Assembly (NCBI RefSeq): GCF_022376445.1
Contig: NW_025955030.1
Span: 62,001-126,000 of the forward strand
Source of the DNA: Fomitopsis serialis
Taxonomy: Eukaryota > Basidiomycota > Agaricomycetes > Polyporales > Fomitopsidaceae
Reading direction: 5' to 3'
DNA length: 64,000 nt
Position 1 is the stretch's first letter. Each line of letters begins with the position of its first letter. A program made the position numbers and the translations under genes. The notes beneath the pieces are model-generated. The model did no database searches. It saw only the letters and a program-made list of their open reading frames with translations, and had not been told where the DNA came from. Below are positions 24,270 to 36,096 of the stretch, one piece after another.

Positions 24270-24710
24270 GATCGATGCTGGTCGATCTGGCTGCCGACCT
24301 TGATTCGCCTAGAGCTGGCTAACGTCTGCCCTTTGGTAGTAACGTGTAGTTACAGCCATGCCACTGCCCTACTTATGGCTATATCTGTATTGGTTGCAAG
24401 TGTAGTGTACTCAACATAATTTTCGGTGACCAATTTTGCCTGTCCTGTCTTCGAAACGAGTGTTCTGCGACACAGAACGACTCTGCACGGATATAACAGA
24501 CCACTATGTCCAGAGAGGACATCAGATCGTTATCTGGCGTACTTGTTCGTGTTGACCAACACCTTCCGTTTCTAACAAGTACAAATAACAGCGGGTGGCT
24601 GTTACACCTTGCGTAAGTCGTGCATGGCACACGCCGTTCCTCCTCCATCGCGCGCGATCTACACAGGACTATCACGCACACGACTATACCAAGATGGAGC
24701 TGGGCACAAC
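24270..24710. other. Spacer and promoter of CSN7
   Basis: Short region between two genes on the same strand. No gene, and no clear core promoter element. Confidence 0.4.
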
Positions 24711-25940
24711 ATGGCGCTAAATGAGCCCTTTCTGCTCATGTCCAAGGCTGCGAAAGGCGCGGCTGCGGCTAAGCTCATCCAGGACGCCACTTCCGCATCT
24801 GGGTCTTCGTATTCGCTGAGCTCCTCGAGCTGCCTAACATCAAGAGGTACGCTGTGCGATACTCTGCAGTGTGGAACACGAGTGAACGAATTTGGAACCC
24901 GTGCGGTAGCTAGCAAACAGCGAACAGTACGCACAGCACTATTCACTCCTGCAGCTCTTCGCGTACAAGACGTACCAGGATTATCTTCGTTGAGTGGATT
25001 CTTCGCCGCCGCCTACTGAATCCCACTCATGGAGTACTCAGAGCACAAGGATGTATTGCCCAGCCTCAATCAGGCTCAAATCACGAAGCTGAAGCACCTC
25101 TCATTGGTGTCTTTGGCAATGGAGAGCCGGGTACGTCCGACCACAATGTCATCTAACTATGTAGCTGAGGCTCCTGTGTTGACCAGAAACTACCCTACTC
25201 GCAACTGCTTCAGCAGCTGGAGATGCCAACCATCCGTGAGCTCGAGATCTCATCATCGACGCCTTCTACCTCGAGATCATCCGGGGTAAGCTCGACCAGA
25301 AGGAGCAGCAGTTCGACGTCGAGTACACTGTCGGGAGGGATGTGGAGCCGGGAAAGATAGAGTCTTTGCTGGCCTCGCTCAAGAACTGGTACGTTTCCCT
25401 TGCAGAGTCGGAGGCGCAGCCTGATTTATGCTTCCGCGCAGGGCTGAGACGACGTCTGCCGTCATGACCACTCTCGACGAGAGGCTTGCTGCGCTCACAC
25501 AGGAGGCCGCGCAGACGAAGGCGAAGCAAGACGCTTACGACCAGCGGTACCAGACGACGCTCAAGGAGGTGCTGGACAAGCAGAAGGAGGCCAAGGCGAA
25601 GCAAAGGGCCGCAGCCTACCCCGGCCAGACAGGTCTTACCCCCGCAGGTATCGCGGAGAGAGACAGGCAGCGTGAGCGTGAGAGGCAAGAGAGGGAGGAA
25701 CAGGAGAGGCGGCAGCGGGAGAAGGAGCAAGGCAAGGACACCGACAAAGACACCGAGGATGATGGCAAGGGTGACAGCATGGATGTGGATGACCCGCCTG
25801 AAAGTGGCAAGGGCAAGAAGAAGTGAGTCTTCTGAGGACGATCCTCTAGTGCTGGTGTCCTCATGTGCATGATTACTCTTCGCAGGGCGCCCCACTCGGA
25901 TGCAGCTCAACGGCAGCAAAGGAAACGCAACAGGCCGTGA
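24711..25940 (+). CDS. CSN7: COP9 signalosome subunit 7 (PCI domain), three one-base losses
   Basis: Exons 24711-24846, 24910-24988, 25042-25130, 25187-25388, 25442-25822 and 25886-25940. The protein has the CSN7 order: LLMSKAAKGAAAAKLIQDATS, LLELPNIK, QLFAYKTYQDYL, the PCI block TKLKHLSLVSLAMESR, QLLQQLEMPTIRELE, IIRGKLDQKEQQFDVEYTVGRD and a coiled coil (TLKEVLDKQKEAKAKQR) with an acidic/basic tail. CSN7 is a scaffold subunit of the complex that removes NEDD8 from cullins. Exon lengths sum to 942; three G losses are needed to keep the conserved frame (about 24,811 GGG, 24,845 AAGAG, 25,246 GAGAT) and restoring them gives 945 nt, 314 residues. No stop is otherwise present. Assembly error is the best explanation. 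Confidence 0.88.
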
Positions 25941-26291
25941 GCAGCTTCGCGGCAGCGCCGATGACCTTCATATGCTGTGCACCCCTTCATATGAAATGTA
26001 CCGTGCTATCCGGTTGTGCCATTGCTTTGTACGCTCGCCTCGTGTCTGTCTGTATAGTATCAGGATGCGGCCTCGCAGATCGTATATAGACCCGACATCC
26101 TTCTGGAAGTCAATGGCAACGCATGCAAGAGAAGTTGAATGCACGCGGGATGCTCTGCCGCCTGAGTCGATGCTTCAACACACATGACGCTGTCCTTGAG
26201 CCGGGTCCTAGCTCCCTCCGACACTGCGGTGTCCGTGCTGTGCTGAATGAGCTCTGAGAGTAAAATTTGCATACATGCCCCATCGGGTACG
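25941..26291. other. Convergent 3' spacer
   Basis: About 350 bp between the convergent stops of CSN7 and HAUS1. Nothing else seen. Confidence 0.5.
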
Positions 26292-27250
26292 CTACGACAC
26301 GCCGCTAGCCATTCTATCAAGCAGCCTTTCCCTAAGTTGAATGAGATTCATTTGCTCGTCTTGTGCTTTGCGCAGCTCGTGCCGAGCGAGCTCGATATTC
26401 TGGAAGAGGGGTTCAACACTCCATCGGCGACTTCGGGTCTGCATGGTAGGCAATCGCGAACTCACAGGAGGAAGGCCCTGGAATGCCGCCACCTTCGCTC
26501 GTTTCTCCGCAAGTGTCTTGTCCCTGGCTTTAATTTGCTTATGGAGAGCCGCAAGCTCCGTCACAGTGACTACCGACTCTGCAGGTAGCTCCCTCTGAGA
26601 CCGGTATGAGCACAGGCCACGGATGCTCATCGATGAAAGCATACCTTGAGGGTCTCCTCTTCCGCCCGGTATTCTTTGATCTTGGCTGCAAGGACAGCTC
26701 TCCGCCGTTCCATGGCTGGTACGCTAGCATCCGATGTGGCTCCCCTGTGATGGTATTCTTCCAACTGTAGACGCGTTCGATGCTCAATTCGCGCCAGGAA
26801 ATGCCAACGACTCACTGTTGTATAAGCGCCTCTTCGTGGCGCATGGAGGCTAAGTGATTCACAAGCTCTGTTCTGCGTGGTGCAGGCGAAGCGACGACCG
26901 TCTCGCGGTTAGCTCCTCCATGGATAATGTGTGCATAGCGGCTGAATAGCTAGACATTGGTCAGTCCCTAGAACCTCTTTGATAGTAGCATTTCAGCGGC
27001 TTGCCTCGAGAATGACAAGTCATCTACACCAAGCGCATCTGCTATGTCTGTGAGGATTGCTAGATATTGCTGGACCTCGTCGGAGAGCGCACGGTCCTCA
27101 GGATTAACGGCGAGCTCTATGACTGTGTTACAGAAAGTCAAATCTCCAAAAATCAGAGCAATTCAATACTGAACGCTCACGTTTCTTCTTGTAGTACTGC
27201 GTCTCCTTTTCATCAACCGAGCCACCTGAGTGTTCCGTTTTGTTGAACAT
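26292..27250 (-). CDS. HAUS1: HAUS augmin-like complex subunit 1 (coiled coil), one base lost
   Basis: Exons 27250-27181, 27122-27005, 26941-26645, 26576-26466 and 26399-26292. The product is largely helical: an N-terminal QQYLAILTDIADALGVDDLS, then long heptad-like segments (LARIEHRTRLQLEEY; AKIKEYRAEEETLK) and the family-typical KVAAFQGLPPNIELARHEL near the C terminus. Augmin binds existing spindle microtubules and recruits gamma-tubulin to branch new ones; subunit 1 is one of its helical subunits. The intron at 27004-26942 has a GC donor (AG|GCAAGC) and acceptor TTCAG. The third exon needs one extra G at about 26,816 (CAGTGAG for CAGGTGAG); with it the CDS is 705 nt, 234 residues. Divergent to RGP1, about 515 bp apart. 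Confidence 0.82.
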
Positions 27251-27766
27251 CGTGGGCAGAGGGCACGGGAATAATACTCGTATGTACTAGAAAAAGCGTA
27301 GGGTCAGTGCGACGCCCTGAGTTCCCAAATACTTGGTGCGAGGCGAATGTATCGTCTACTGCAGTGTTGGCTCATTGGTGTAACCAAGAGCAGGCACTGG
27401 CGACGCGTAAGGACGACGCGTTGGAATGGCGCACGTGATCGAGATGATCTCCAGATCGAGGAACGCGAGCGGGGCGCCCGGCTCGGTCGAGGCTACTGTA
27501 CACTCGCAAACCGACGTCGGTCGTGGACCTCTCCTTAACGAGCGAACAAGCCCTTCTCTGTACTGCCTCTCTGTCACCCTCGCGAAAGCCCTCTAACTCC
27601 TCAGGCGTCTGTACCAGCTGGCTCTGTCTAGTCGCCCAAGAACTCAGCGCTTTGTACTATTCGTGTGAGTGTGAACTCGACCGCGCTGGCGCATCCGCAG
27701 ATTCACACCGGTCCTCCCCCGTCTCCAGTGCTTGTATCCTTCCTGCTGTAGTCGTATGAACTAGAC
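27251..27766. promoter_or_regulatory. Divergent promoter region, HAUS1 / RGP1
   Basis: About 515 bp between the two start codons. Contains no supported gene. No TATA box or repeat stands out. Confidence 0.4.
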
Positions 27767-30700
27767 ATGACAGAAACGCTCAACGTTGACGAAGCCATCC
27801 GTGTCGTAGTCGCGCCGTCGCAGGCCTCCTACTTCGCCGGCGAACCCTTCTCAGTGACAGTCACCTTCACCAACACCCGTACCCCCGATGCGGTCACTCC
27901 CCGTTCTGCTTCGCATGCGCACAAACGGAGTGCGCATTCCATTAGCTCTGTGCCTCTGGCCCGCCCTCCTACCTCCCCTGGCATGCTCCGAACCGCTCTA
28001 CCGGCAGTGCCGACACGCAATGCCGAGTCCAGCGAGGCGTTGACCAGGAAAGGCTTCATAGGCAAGGGTCGCACGCTCAACGGACTGGGTGTCACTCCGG
28101 GGGTGGTGGCGGTGCCAGCCAGGAAACCATTGGTGAAGTCGCTCTCAATATCAATCACCTCACATGAACTAGAGGGCGAATCTGTAAAGGGGAAATCACC
28201 CCTCAACCCTTTCCGAACAAATGGCTCTCTCGCCGCATGTGAGTCTAGTGCCGATTATGAGAGCGTGTGCTGAATGTCCGTTAGCACCCTCCTCACCCCG
28301 CATACCGTCGCCGCTTGCGCGGTCTACCACGTTCCCCATCGCACCTTCTCACCCGCATGCTCGCAAGCAGTCAGTGTTGGACGGTCATGTCCAATTACAG
28401 GATGTCAAGCCGCCTGCTAGTCCATCACCTCTGTTTACATCGAGTAACCCATCAAGTTCTTCCCACTCACTATCTCTTGATCCCATAGCAGAGAGCAGCG
28501 GCTCTCCGACCACCCTCCCCGCGACGCCGTCGATCTCCTCTCCCGTTCTGCAGAGCGTCCCACCAACTATCCGCTCGCAGATACCTTCGACATCTGGTGC
28601 AAACGGCGTCGCGGCGAGTAGACCGCCACAGCGGCGGCCGCCACAGCTGGGGCACGGGCCTCCCCCACTATCAAATCCCTCCATCAACCTTCAACCTCCC
28701 CGAACCGCATTCTCCTCCTCATTCCCTGCAGCTAATAGAGAACTCATCCTGTACTCCTATGCACAACTCGTCGGGACGCTCTCGCTGACCCCAGCGCCGG
28801 GCGCGATTATGACACCCGAGTACGCCCGCACCCTCAATCACGTCCGGTCCAGCCTGCTCAAGCCGCAAGTGGTCGGGGGCGGGAGCATGGACATGACTCC
28901 GCTCCTCAGCCCACAGTCATTCTCGTCGGGACACCATCCATCGTCTAGCAGACCTCGACACGGGCGCAGCAATTCCGTGTCCTCGTCCATCTTCTCCCTC
29001 CTCTCGCCTACACCGGCGCCGCAAACCCCGGTGTGGAAGCCGTCGCACCGTGCGCAGGCCCCGTCCATGTTCTCGCTGTTTTCCTCCGCACAACCAGCAG
29101 CTCCCAGCGGAGTAGGTCTGGGGCTTGGGCTCGGAACAGGCGGGGCCCCGGCGGCGACGAGGACGTAGACCCGGAGACGCCGCTCCCGACATTCGACGTG
29201 CAGCCGTCCCTGCTCGCGGTCGACCTCAGCCTCGCCCCAGGCGAGTCTCGAAGCTGTGCGTGAGTTCTCTGCGCTGGGGACGTCTTTGTTTCGTGCGGCT
29301 GATGCTGACACGCGTGGCGGCGCGCAGATACATATAGCCTAGTGCTGCCAGAGAACCTCCCGCCTACGTTCAGGGGCCGGACGCTCAAGCTCTCATACCA
29401 GTTCATTCTGGGCGTGTGTCGCGCGGCGTCGAGTGGCCCGACGAGTCGCTCCGGGGCGACGAGCGCGAATAGCAGCAGCAGGGTGATGAAGGTGCCGATA
29501 CGGCTGTATTGCCATGTCGCTGGTGAGGGTACTGCATAGCCGTGTGGTTCGCCTCGTGATGCTGACGTGCTACTGTATGTAGTTGGGAGGCCGCCTCGGC
29601 CATACGATCTACTCTGGCCAGTGGCATACTGGAAGTCGAAGGGGGCGCAGAGCACGGCAAAAGTCGTCGAAGAGCCAAAGCATCCATCCAAGAAACCCGA
29701 CTTGGTACCTGGAGGTAATGATATTGTCTATCTAAGAGATCCCCATTTGTACCGTATTGACGATGTCCTATACAGCCCCGTCTCGGAGAGAGTGCAGAGA
29801 CGGCAGCTTTGAGGAGCTGCAAGACTATGCGCAGCATCTCCTCTCATCTCTCCAAGATTCAGATCCGCGAATCAAGCTCCCTTGGAGGCGATCGAGCTTG
29901 AGCGGGACCGCGAGCGCGAGGAGGCCGGCGTACTCTCAGGTTGCAGGCAGGCGGTGGAGATCATCACGCGGAACCCCAGGAAGGGTAAGCCGCCCGTCAC
30001 CATTCTTGCGCAGCGGTCATTCGTGTATTGAGTCGCTCCTGATGACCTGCCCACAGCATCTTATGACGTGAACAAGGACGGGGTGAAGGTCGCCGTATTG
30101 ACATTCACGAAGTCGGCGTACCGCTTAGGGGAGACAGTGCTGGGAGTTGTGGAGCTCAATGAACGCCCGAGCCGTGCTCGCGTGCTCAAGGTTAGTGCGG
30201 TGCCGTCGAGCCACATGTTCGGAACCCTGACGAGTTGTGTCGTTGCCAGCTCTCCGCGATGCTCGAAGCGCACGAGTCGCTGCCGAGCGTGCTGTGTCCC
30301 GCGACGGCGTCGCGACAGATGCGGCGCGTGCACGCCGAGCATCACTCGTCGTTCCTGCCGTCGACGCTGCGAACAACGTTTTCGCTGGACATCCCGCCGG
30401 ACGCGAGCCCCGCGTTCCAGGTCGACGTGGGCGCGGACCAGGGCGGGGGCACGCGCGCCGGCGGTCTCGAGTGGAAAGTCCGGCTGTGCCTGCTGGTGGC
30501 GGTTGCGTCTCCGACGGCGCGTGAGGGCCCAGACGGCGTGCGGCTGCGCCAGTTGGTACGCGATGGACCGGGGGGACAATGGGGCTCGTCGTGGAAGGCT
30601 GCGTCTAGTATTGCGCCCATGGAACGGCCGGATCTTCGCGCGGAGGCGGCGACGGGGGCCGGGGCGCAGAGCCCAGTCACGCCCAGCACGGCCGCGTCGT

Positions 30701-30918
30701 GGATATCGTACTTCACCGCGCCGCTAATGGGGCCGGCGTCGACGTTCCACGACGGGGACGAGGATGGGGATGGGAGCGACGAGGGAGGCACGGTGATCGG
30801 AGAGAGCGACGAGGGGTGGCGGGAGGTGAAGGCGGAGATGGTCGAGTGCGAGGTACCGATCAGGGTGTGGCCGGGAAACACCGCGTTCAAGGCTACGGAG
30901 GTTGTGTTCGATGTTTGA
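27767..30918 (+). CDS. RGP1: RGP1-like subunit of the Ric1-Rgp1 exchange factor, two one-base losses
   Basis: Seven exons: 27767-28238, 28285-29255, 29328-29522, 29583-29714, 29776-29984, 30057-30190 and 30250-30918. The arrestin-like start (VVVAPSQASYFAGEPFSVTVTFTN) is followed by a long Ser/Pro-rich insert, then YSLVLPENLPPTFRG, LKLSYQFILGV, VMKVPIRLYCHV, SYDVNKDGVKVAVLTFTKSA, YRLGETVLGVVELN and the C-terminal WPGNTAFKATEVVFDV. These are the blocks of the Rgp1 family, which with Ric1 activates Ypt6/Rab6 at the Golgi for retrograde transport. Restoring one G at about 29,148 (GGCGGGGCC) and one C at about 29,881 (CTCCCTTGG) makes the exons sum to 2,784 nt, 927 residues. The Ser/Pro insert makes it longer than the yeast protein. 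Confidence 0.85.
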
Positions 30919-31941
30919 CTGTGGACTCTTTTTTTTTTGTTTTTGTTTGTCTTGTTCGTCTGCCCCTGGATGGAATTCTGTGTGGTGGTGTCGTGCGAGC
31001 AGACTTGGCGAGTTAACGTTGCGCCGTGGGGAGAGCCGACATGTCGGAGACTCTGGTGTATACTCTGATGCTAGCGGTGCAGCTGCCCATTTCTGATATC
31101 CCCCGTCGCCGACACGTCATGTTAGAAGCGCAAGAAGGGGGTCAGCAGTATGGGCGTGTGAGGCCCCCGCGAACGAGCGTGTCCGTGCGCGTCGATGTGG
31201 GGGATAGCTCGGCCGTGCGTCTCACGGGCGATATGGAGTGGGTGGGCGTTGATTGAACGGGTCGGGCGAGCATGCTCTGGTGCGGTCAGCTGGTGGGCGG
31301 GGCCACGGGGGGCAAGGAGCAGCGAGCCTGACCAGCCTTCGTGCTATTGAGAATGATGCGGCCGTGGGAGCCGGTGCTGCAGCGACTGCTGGTCGAGTGC
31401 AGCCACCTGGACGCGCGAGCCTTGTGACCACCCGATGGCCCGATCGGGCTAAGGGGCGCCTGCGGGGGCAGCGACTGGTGACCCCGCCTGGTCTGCTCGC
31501 CGCCGCCCCGACATGCGCTCCTGACATTCCTATATCCTTCGCCCCCATAGACCTTGTAGCCCGACTCGCAGCTCCCGACGATTCCTGTAGCCCATCACTC
31601 AGCCCGTAGACGCGTCCCGCCACCTCGACCTCGTCTAGACTCTGCCCGGCCGCATAGACCTACCGCGCCCCGTCTCAACGTAACGTTAGAGCAAACTTTT
31701 CACGATCCCATTCCCAGTGCGAACCAGCCCGCCTGTGAGTTGCCTGAAGCGTCGTCAACGACCATCGTTCAACCATGGCTGACTCGTCTCTTGTGGACAG
31801 ACGCGTTACCCCTGTACGCCTCACGAACCGAAGGGACATTGACTTGCAGGCCACTGCATACCCCCTGCATCAACCTTCCCGTTTGCACACCCGGTGACCA
31901 CACAGATTGGGCACCAGCTTCCACGCTTCGGCAAAGCAGCG
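30919..31941. other. Intergenic and probable 5' leader of the PSP1-domain gene
   Basis: Begins with a T-rich run (about 30,929-30,947) that may belong to the RGP1 3' end. The rest has no supported gene; a leader intron ending at CACACAG near 31,904 is possible. Confidence 0.4.
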
Positions 31942-34148
31942 ATGGCGTCCACGCAGGGCAATCACCAGCAGTACAGCTCAGACGACGCAGATCGCAAGAA
32001 CCGCTTCCTCTCTGACCATGGCACGGACTCCCCTAACAGCCTCCGCGAGCGCGCAGCTAGTCAGCCGCCAAGAAGTACTAGTCAAGGGTTCACGTCTTCC
32101 CCTGTGCAGCCGACGAGGAACCCCTCTGGGACCGCCTGGCCTCGTCTTTCCGGTCTCAATCCTAACAGCATCAACGGTGCCCTTCCCTCCTCAGTTCCCA
32201 CGCGAAGCGTATCGTTTTCTTCCTCTCCTCCCAGCCTCGCTTTCTCCTCCGCTATGCGTGACTCTCGCTTTGCCTCAACCTTCGAGGACGACGAGTCTGA
32301 GGCCCTGTCCGACATCCAGGACTACGACCCCTACGACCCGTACATCGACGATCCTTACCGCCGCGCCTCCATGTCCAACACGCGCGGGCGCACCTACGCG
32401 GCGGACTTGACGCGAAGCAGGTCGCAGTCACTCGCAACCGCGCGCCCGGGCGCATTGGGCGGCAGCCTGTCCGCCCATGGTCCGTCCGGCCTCTGGAGCC
32501 ATAACTCGCTCAGCGGTGCGAAAGACATTCCCGGATCGCGGTACGGCGACTTGAAACCTCCAGGGAGCAGTCGCTACGGCTCGTTGGGAGCACTGGGTAG
32601 GTCTTCCTCCAGCGGCTACGGCTCAATAACAGACCCGTCGAACATGAGCCCCTTCCGCCGAGACGTGGGCCAGATCCTGCTGGACGACGGCTCCGCCTTT
32701 CGAGAGCTGTATTCGATGCACCCCCGCGCGACGAGAACGGCGGTGGGGGAAGCGGGACGACCAGCCGACGTCATAGTGTGAGCGTGGTCCAGCCGCGAAG
32801 GCCGACTATTGTTGGATTCAATGCGCCAGGTGGAGATGGGCCGGAGGAGATGTCCCGCCCCGGGCCTTTCCACTCTGCTTCCTTCGCAGGCGGTGGGGGC
32901 CTGCTGCTCACGGACGATGATCTCGCGAGCGACCTAAATATGCTCAACCTCCGCGACGAACCTCGCACGTCCTCGTCGATGCAGCCCCCCAGTCAACCGT
33001 CGTCGCTCCCCATATATGCGCCTCTCTCCCGCAGCCCACCCTCTGCCGACCGCCTCTCGCCGTACCAGCCGCTGCACCTCAACATCCCCGGCAACTCGTA
33101 TGTGTCTCGCCAGTCGATGGGCTCCCCGAGCGAGAGCGGGCTCTCAGGCGGCAGTCCTGGCCGCGGGCATCTCGACAGCATCGGTCGGGACAGTGGGTAC
33201 GCGAGCCTCTCCGGCGAGACCTCCCGCCAGGCGACGCAACTAGCACGGTTCATCCCCGGGCAAGGCATCCAGAACATCCCCGAGCAGAGCATGCTGCAGA
33301 CGCCGCTCTCGCCCGTCGGCGTGCGCGCGAGCCACTACGCGGCGGCCCCGCAGATGCAGCGGCGCGGGTCGGACGCGGCGCCGGGCAAGGCGATGGCGGA
33401 GCTCGGGCGGGGCGTGCCGCTGCACGCCGTGCCGACGTCGTGGCCGCTGTACATCGTCGAGTTCAAGGCGGGGCGCACGGACCTGTTCTACAGCACGGAC
33501 GTCGCGCCCGACATCCGCGCGGGCGACCTCGTCATCGTCGAGGCGGACCGCGGGAAGGACCTCGGCAAGGTCATCAACGACACGATCACCCTCGCGGAGG
33601 TGGAGGCGTTCCAGAAGCAGCAGAAGCTGATGAACTACGCGGACGTGCATGGGACCCCCACGAGCCCCACCGCGAGTGCGCCGCCCGCGGGCAAGGAGAT
33701 CAACCCGAAGAGGATATACTGCAAGGCGCAGCCGCAGGATACGCAGTGAGTGTGGACTGTTCGCATGCGGAGCGTGAGGTGCTGAGTTGTCCCGCAGAGT
33801 GCTCGCGACGAAGCTACAGGACGAGAATAAGGCGCTGGAGCTCTGCAGGAACAAAGTGCGACAGAGGAAGCTGCCGATGGAGGTGGTCGACGCTGAGTAC
33901 CAGTGGTATGCTCGCTTGCTTGTCTGTTGCTGGAAGAGTTGTGCTGAGGGGCATGCAGGGATCGCCGGAAGCTGACGTTCTACTTTGTCGCCGAAAAGAG
34001 GATCGACTTCCGTGAACTAGTTCGGGAGCTATTCCGGTACGTGTACGGACTCTGTCCCCTGCAAATCCTGCTGACGCGCGCTCGCAGATTGTACAAAACG
34101 CGGATCTGGATGGCCTCGCTCGGCGGTCCTGGAGGTTACGAACAGTGA
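31942..34148 (+). CDS. PSP1 C-terminal-domain protein, one base lost
   Basis: Exons 31942-33745, 33798-33905, 33959-34036 and 34088-34148. The first 480 residues are Ser/Pro/Gly/Arg-rich and probably disordered. The C-terminal domain is clear: PLYIVEFKAGRTDLFY, IRAGDLVIVEADRGKDLGKV, INPKRIYCKAQPQDTQ, LATKLQDENKALELC, RKLPMEVVDAEYQWDRRKLT and FYFVAEKRIDFRELVRELF, ending IWMASLGGPGGYEQ. Bacterial relatives of this domain include YaaT-type proteins; the yeast protein is a low-complexity factor linked to polymerase suppression. The frame changes at about 32,725 within a C run (ACCCCCGCG); adding one C gives 2,052 nt, 683 residues. The start (GCGATGG) follows a likely leader and is preferred over non-ATG starts upstream. 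Confidence 0.85.
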
Positions 34149-34633
34149 GCAAGACATCCGAACGACCGTCCCGTCCGTGACGACAATATGTACGACAATC
34201 ATCCATGTTCCCCCATCAAACCTATAGGCCGGCATCTAGATATGCACATATATATTGTATTGGGTTATACCTTCGCTTGCTGTCCAGTGTACACCCCTTT
34301 ACCCGCTCGCCCCGCTGCGTCTCCTGCTGTGTCGTCTCGTACGCTTGCGCCTACCACACCCATTCAGACATGCCTGGACTCACCGTTTCGGGTTTCTCTT
34401 GTACAACAGTATTTATTGTCTGGTTTCCGTACATGGCGGCGGACACTGCAGAGACGTGCGGGCGGACCTGACCTGGAGTCCTACGGGCTGCCTGCAACAG
34501 AGTAAACGATGTATTTCTAGTGTACAATAAATGTCCAAATATCCTCGTCATAGTCAGTGCAGTGTGGTGTTGGCGCGAGCAGAATGGTTTGGCCTATAAG
34601 AGAATGAGAAAACATGCAGAAGGAGGCAGGTTA
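34149..34633. other. Intergenic, 3' flanks
   Basis: AT-richer spacer with short unsupported frames; probably the 3' UTR of the PSP1-domain gene and the downstream flank of the F-box gene. Confidence 0.45.
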
Positions 34634-36096
34634 ACAAGCCGGAGAGGGCCACCCTTCGAAAGCCGCACTTGCACAAAGATCAGGTAGCGTCATGCGGGGT
34701 TCCACCTTGCATGTTGTAGGTAACGGACTTGAAGTTCTGTTGGGGACCGGCACCGTCTTGAAGTTCGTCAGAGTGTCGTGGGTGATACGCAATGCGCACA
34801 TCCATTGCAGAAAGATGGGCAGCTGAGAGCATTTCAGGACGGACGTCGCGGTCGCATGGCGCAGGATCACCTGTAGGGCTTTGGTGCGGCTGTATGAGCA
34901 GGCGTGGGCATCGCCAGATTGGTATGATGCTCAGTGAGGGACTCGGTGAGTTGATTGACACAGCCTTCGTGCACGACGAGGAGGTCCAGCGACGGCAGCT
35001 CCCCAGCAAACGACGCAGCTGCAGCGGGCCGCAAATAACCCGGTCCGTCCACCCCCCGCCTATCCATAATTCTCGTATCTGACGGTCGGAACTAGGTCGG
35101 GGAGGCTCAGCAGCGAGATGCCCTGAGGGTGCCGGGCGACATCTGGAGCCGAATGCCCGTGTGCGATCCGACCGCCATCAGAATCACGTCCCCCTCGGTG
35201 GTATAATTGATGCTCAGTTTCGACACGTCGCCGATCATGGGCAGATCGAGGAGCTTGACCGACAAGATACTCGGCCAGGACTTGTATCGAGTGATCCTGA
35301 CGGCGGCTTGGGGGTTGAGCGCCACGCGCGCCAGGATCCAGTTGACGCAGGAGGCTGAGAGCCCCTCGAAGACCACCCTGCGTGCGTGATCGAGAGGTGC
35401 CCGGACGCTCGGGGGCGACGAGTTGTCGAGTTCCCCGTCCCATCTGCTCTCCTCGTACGGGTCCTCCAGACAGATGTCCACGAGAAGCGGACTGCTGCGC
35501 AGGAGGTGAACGAGGCCGTCAAGGACGGTGAGACTGAAGCAGTCGTTGATATGGAGGGAAGTCAGGAGAGGAAACTGGTTGGCGGGCATGCAGTATATCT
35601 CGTCGAGGGACAGGACGCGGAGTGTGAGGACCTCCAGGTTCGGGACAGGGAAGGTGGCGTGGAGCTTCAAATCCTCGACCGCGATGTTGTTCCAGTGCAG
35701 CTCCCGGAAGCGGGTGGAGTTGGAGGATATGAGAGTCGTCATGAAATGACTAGGCGAGTTCTCCAACGATACGTGCAGAGGAGCAGAAGCCGAGCGCTGG
35801 GAGAACATATGCCGCGTTCGTGTGCATGAATCGGAGATGCGATGCCAGAGCGTAGGCGTGTTGAGAGCGACCTCCCGCCAATGGCGGCAGACATGTGCCA
35901 ACGTGATAACGCTTCTCGGCCGCAAGACCCACAGTCGAACAGATGGCAGGGGCCCGTGCGTTCGTATTCTATAATCGGGGCGTATTGGAAACCGTGGAGA
36001 GGATTTCCTCGGCAACACGTTGACGGGGCATCGTGAATTCCGGGCACGGCGGACGAGCGCACTTGACGATGCCAGGAAACGTTCCAGGTCTCCCAA
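34634..36096 (-). CDS. F-box protein with leucine-rich C-terminal half, frame interrupted
   Basis: The main open part (36,096-35,107) contains the agaricomycete F-box signature ITLAHVCRHWREVALNTPTLW and downstream leucine-rich blocks (FRELHWNNIAVEDLKL; PNLEVLTLRVLSLDEI; FPLLTSLHINDCFSLT). Upstream, the F-box start is split over two frames (RQRVAEEILSTV, then FQYAP). Downstream, ISLLSLPDLVPTVRYENY, then ELPSLDLLVVHEGC, then CSQLPIFLQWMCALRI continue in other frames as far as about 34,634. These proteins select substrates for SCF ubiquitin ligases. The breaks could be introns, base losses (for example CAGGGCATC at about 35,120) or decay. Exact exon borders are not secure. Confidence 0.55.

Noticed and set aside
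30919..31941. Frames of 105-133 codons between RGP1 and the PSP1-domain gene
   Set aside because: They lie in a probable 3' UTR and leader region and show no conserved segment.
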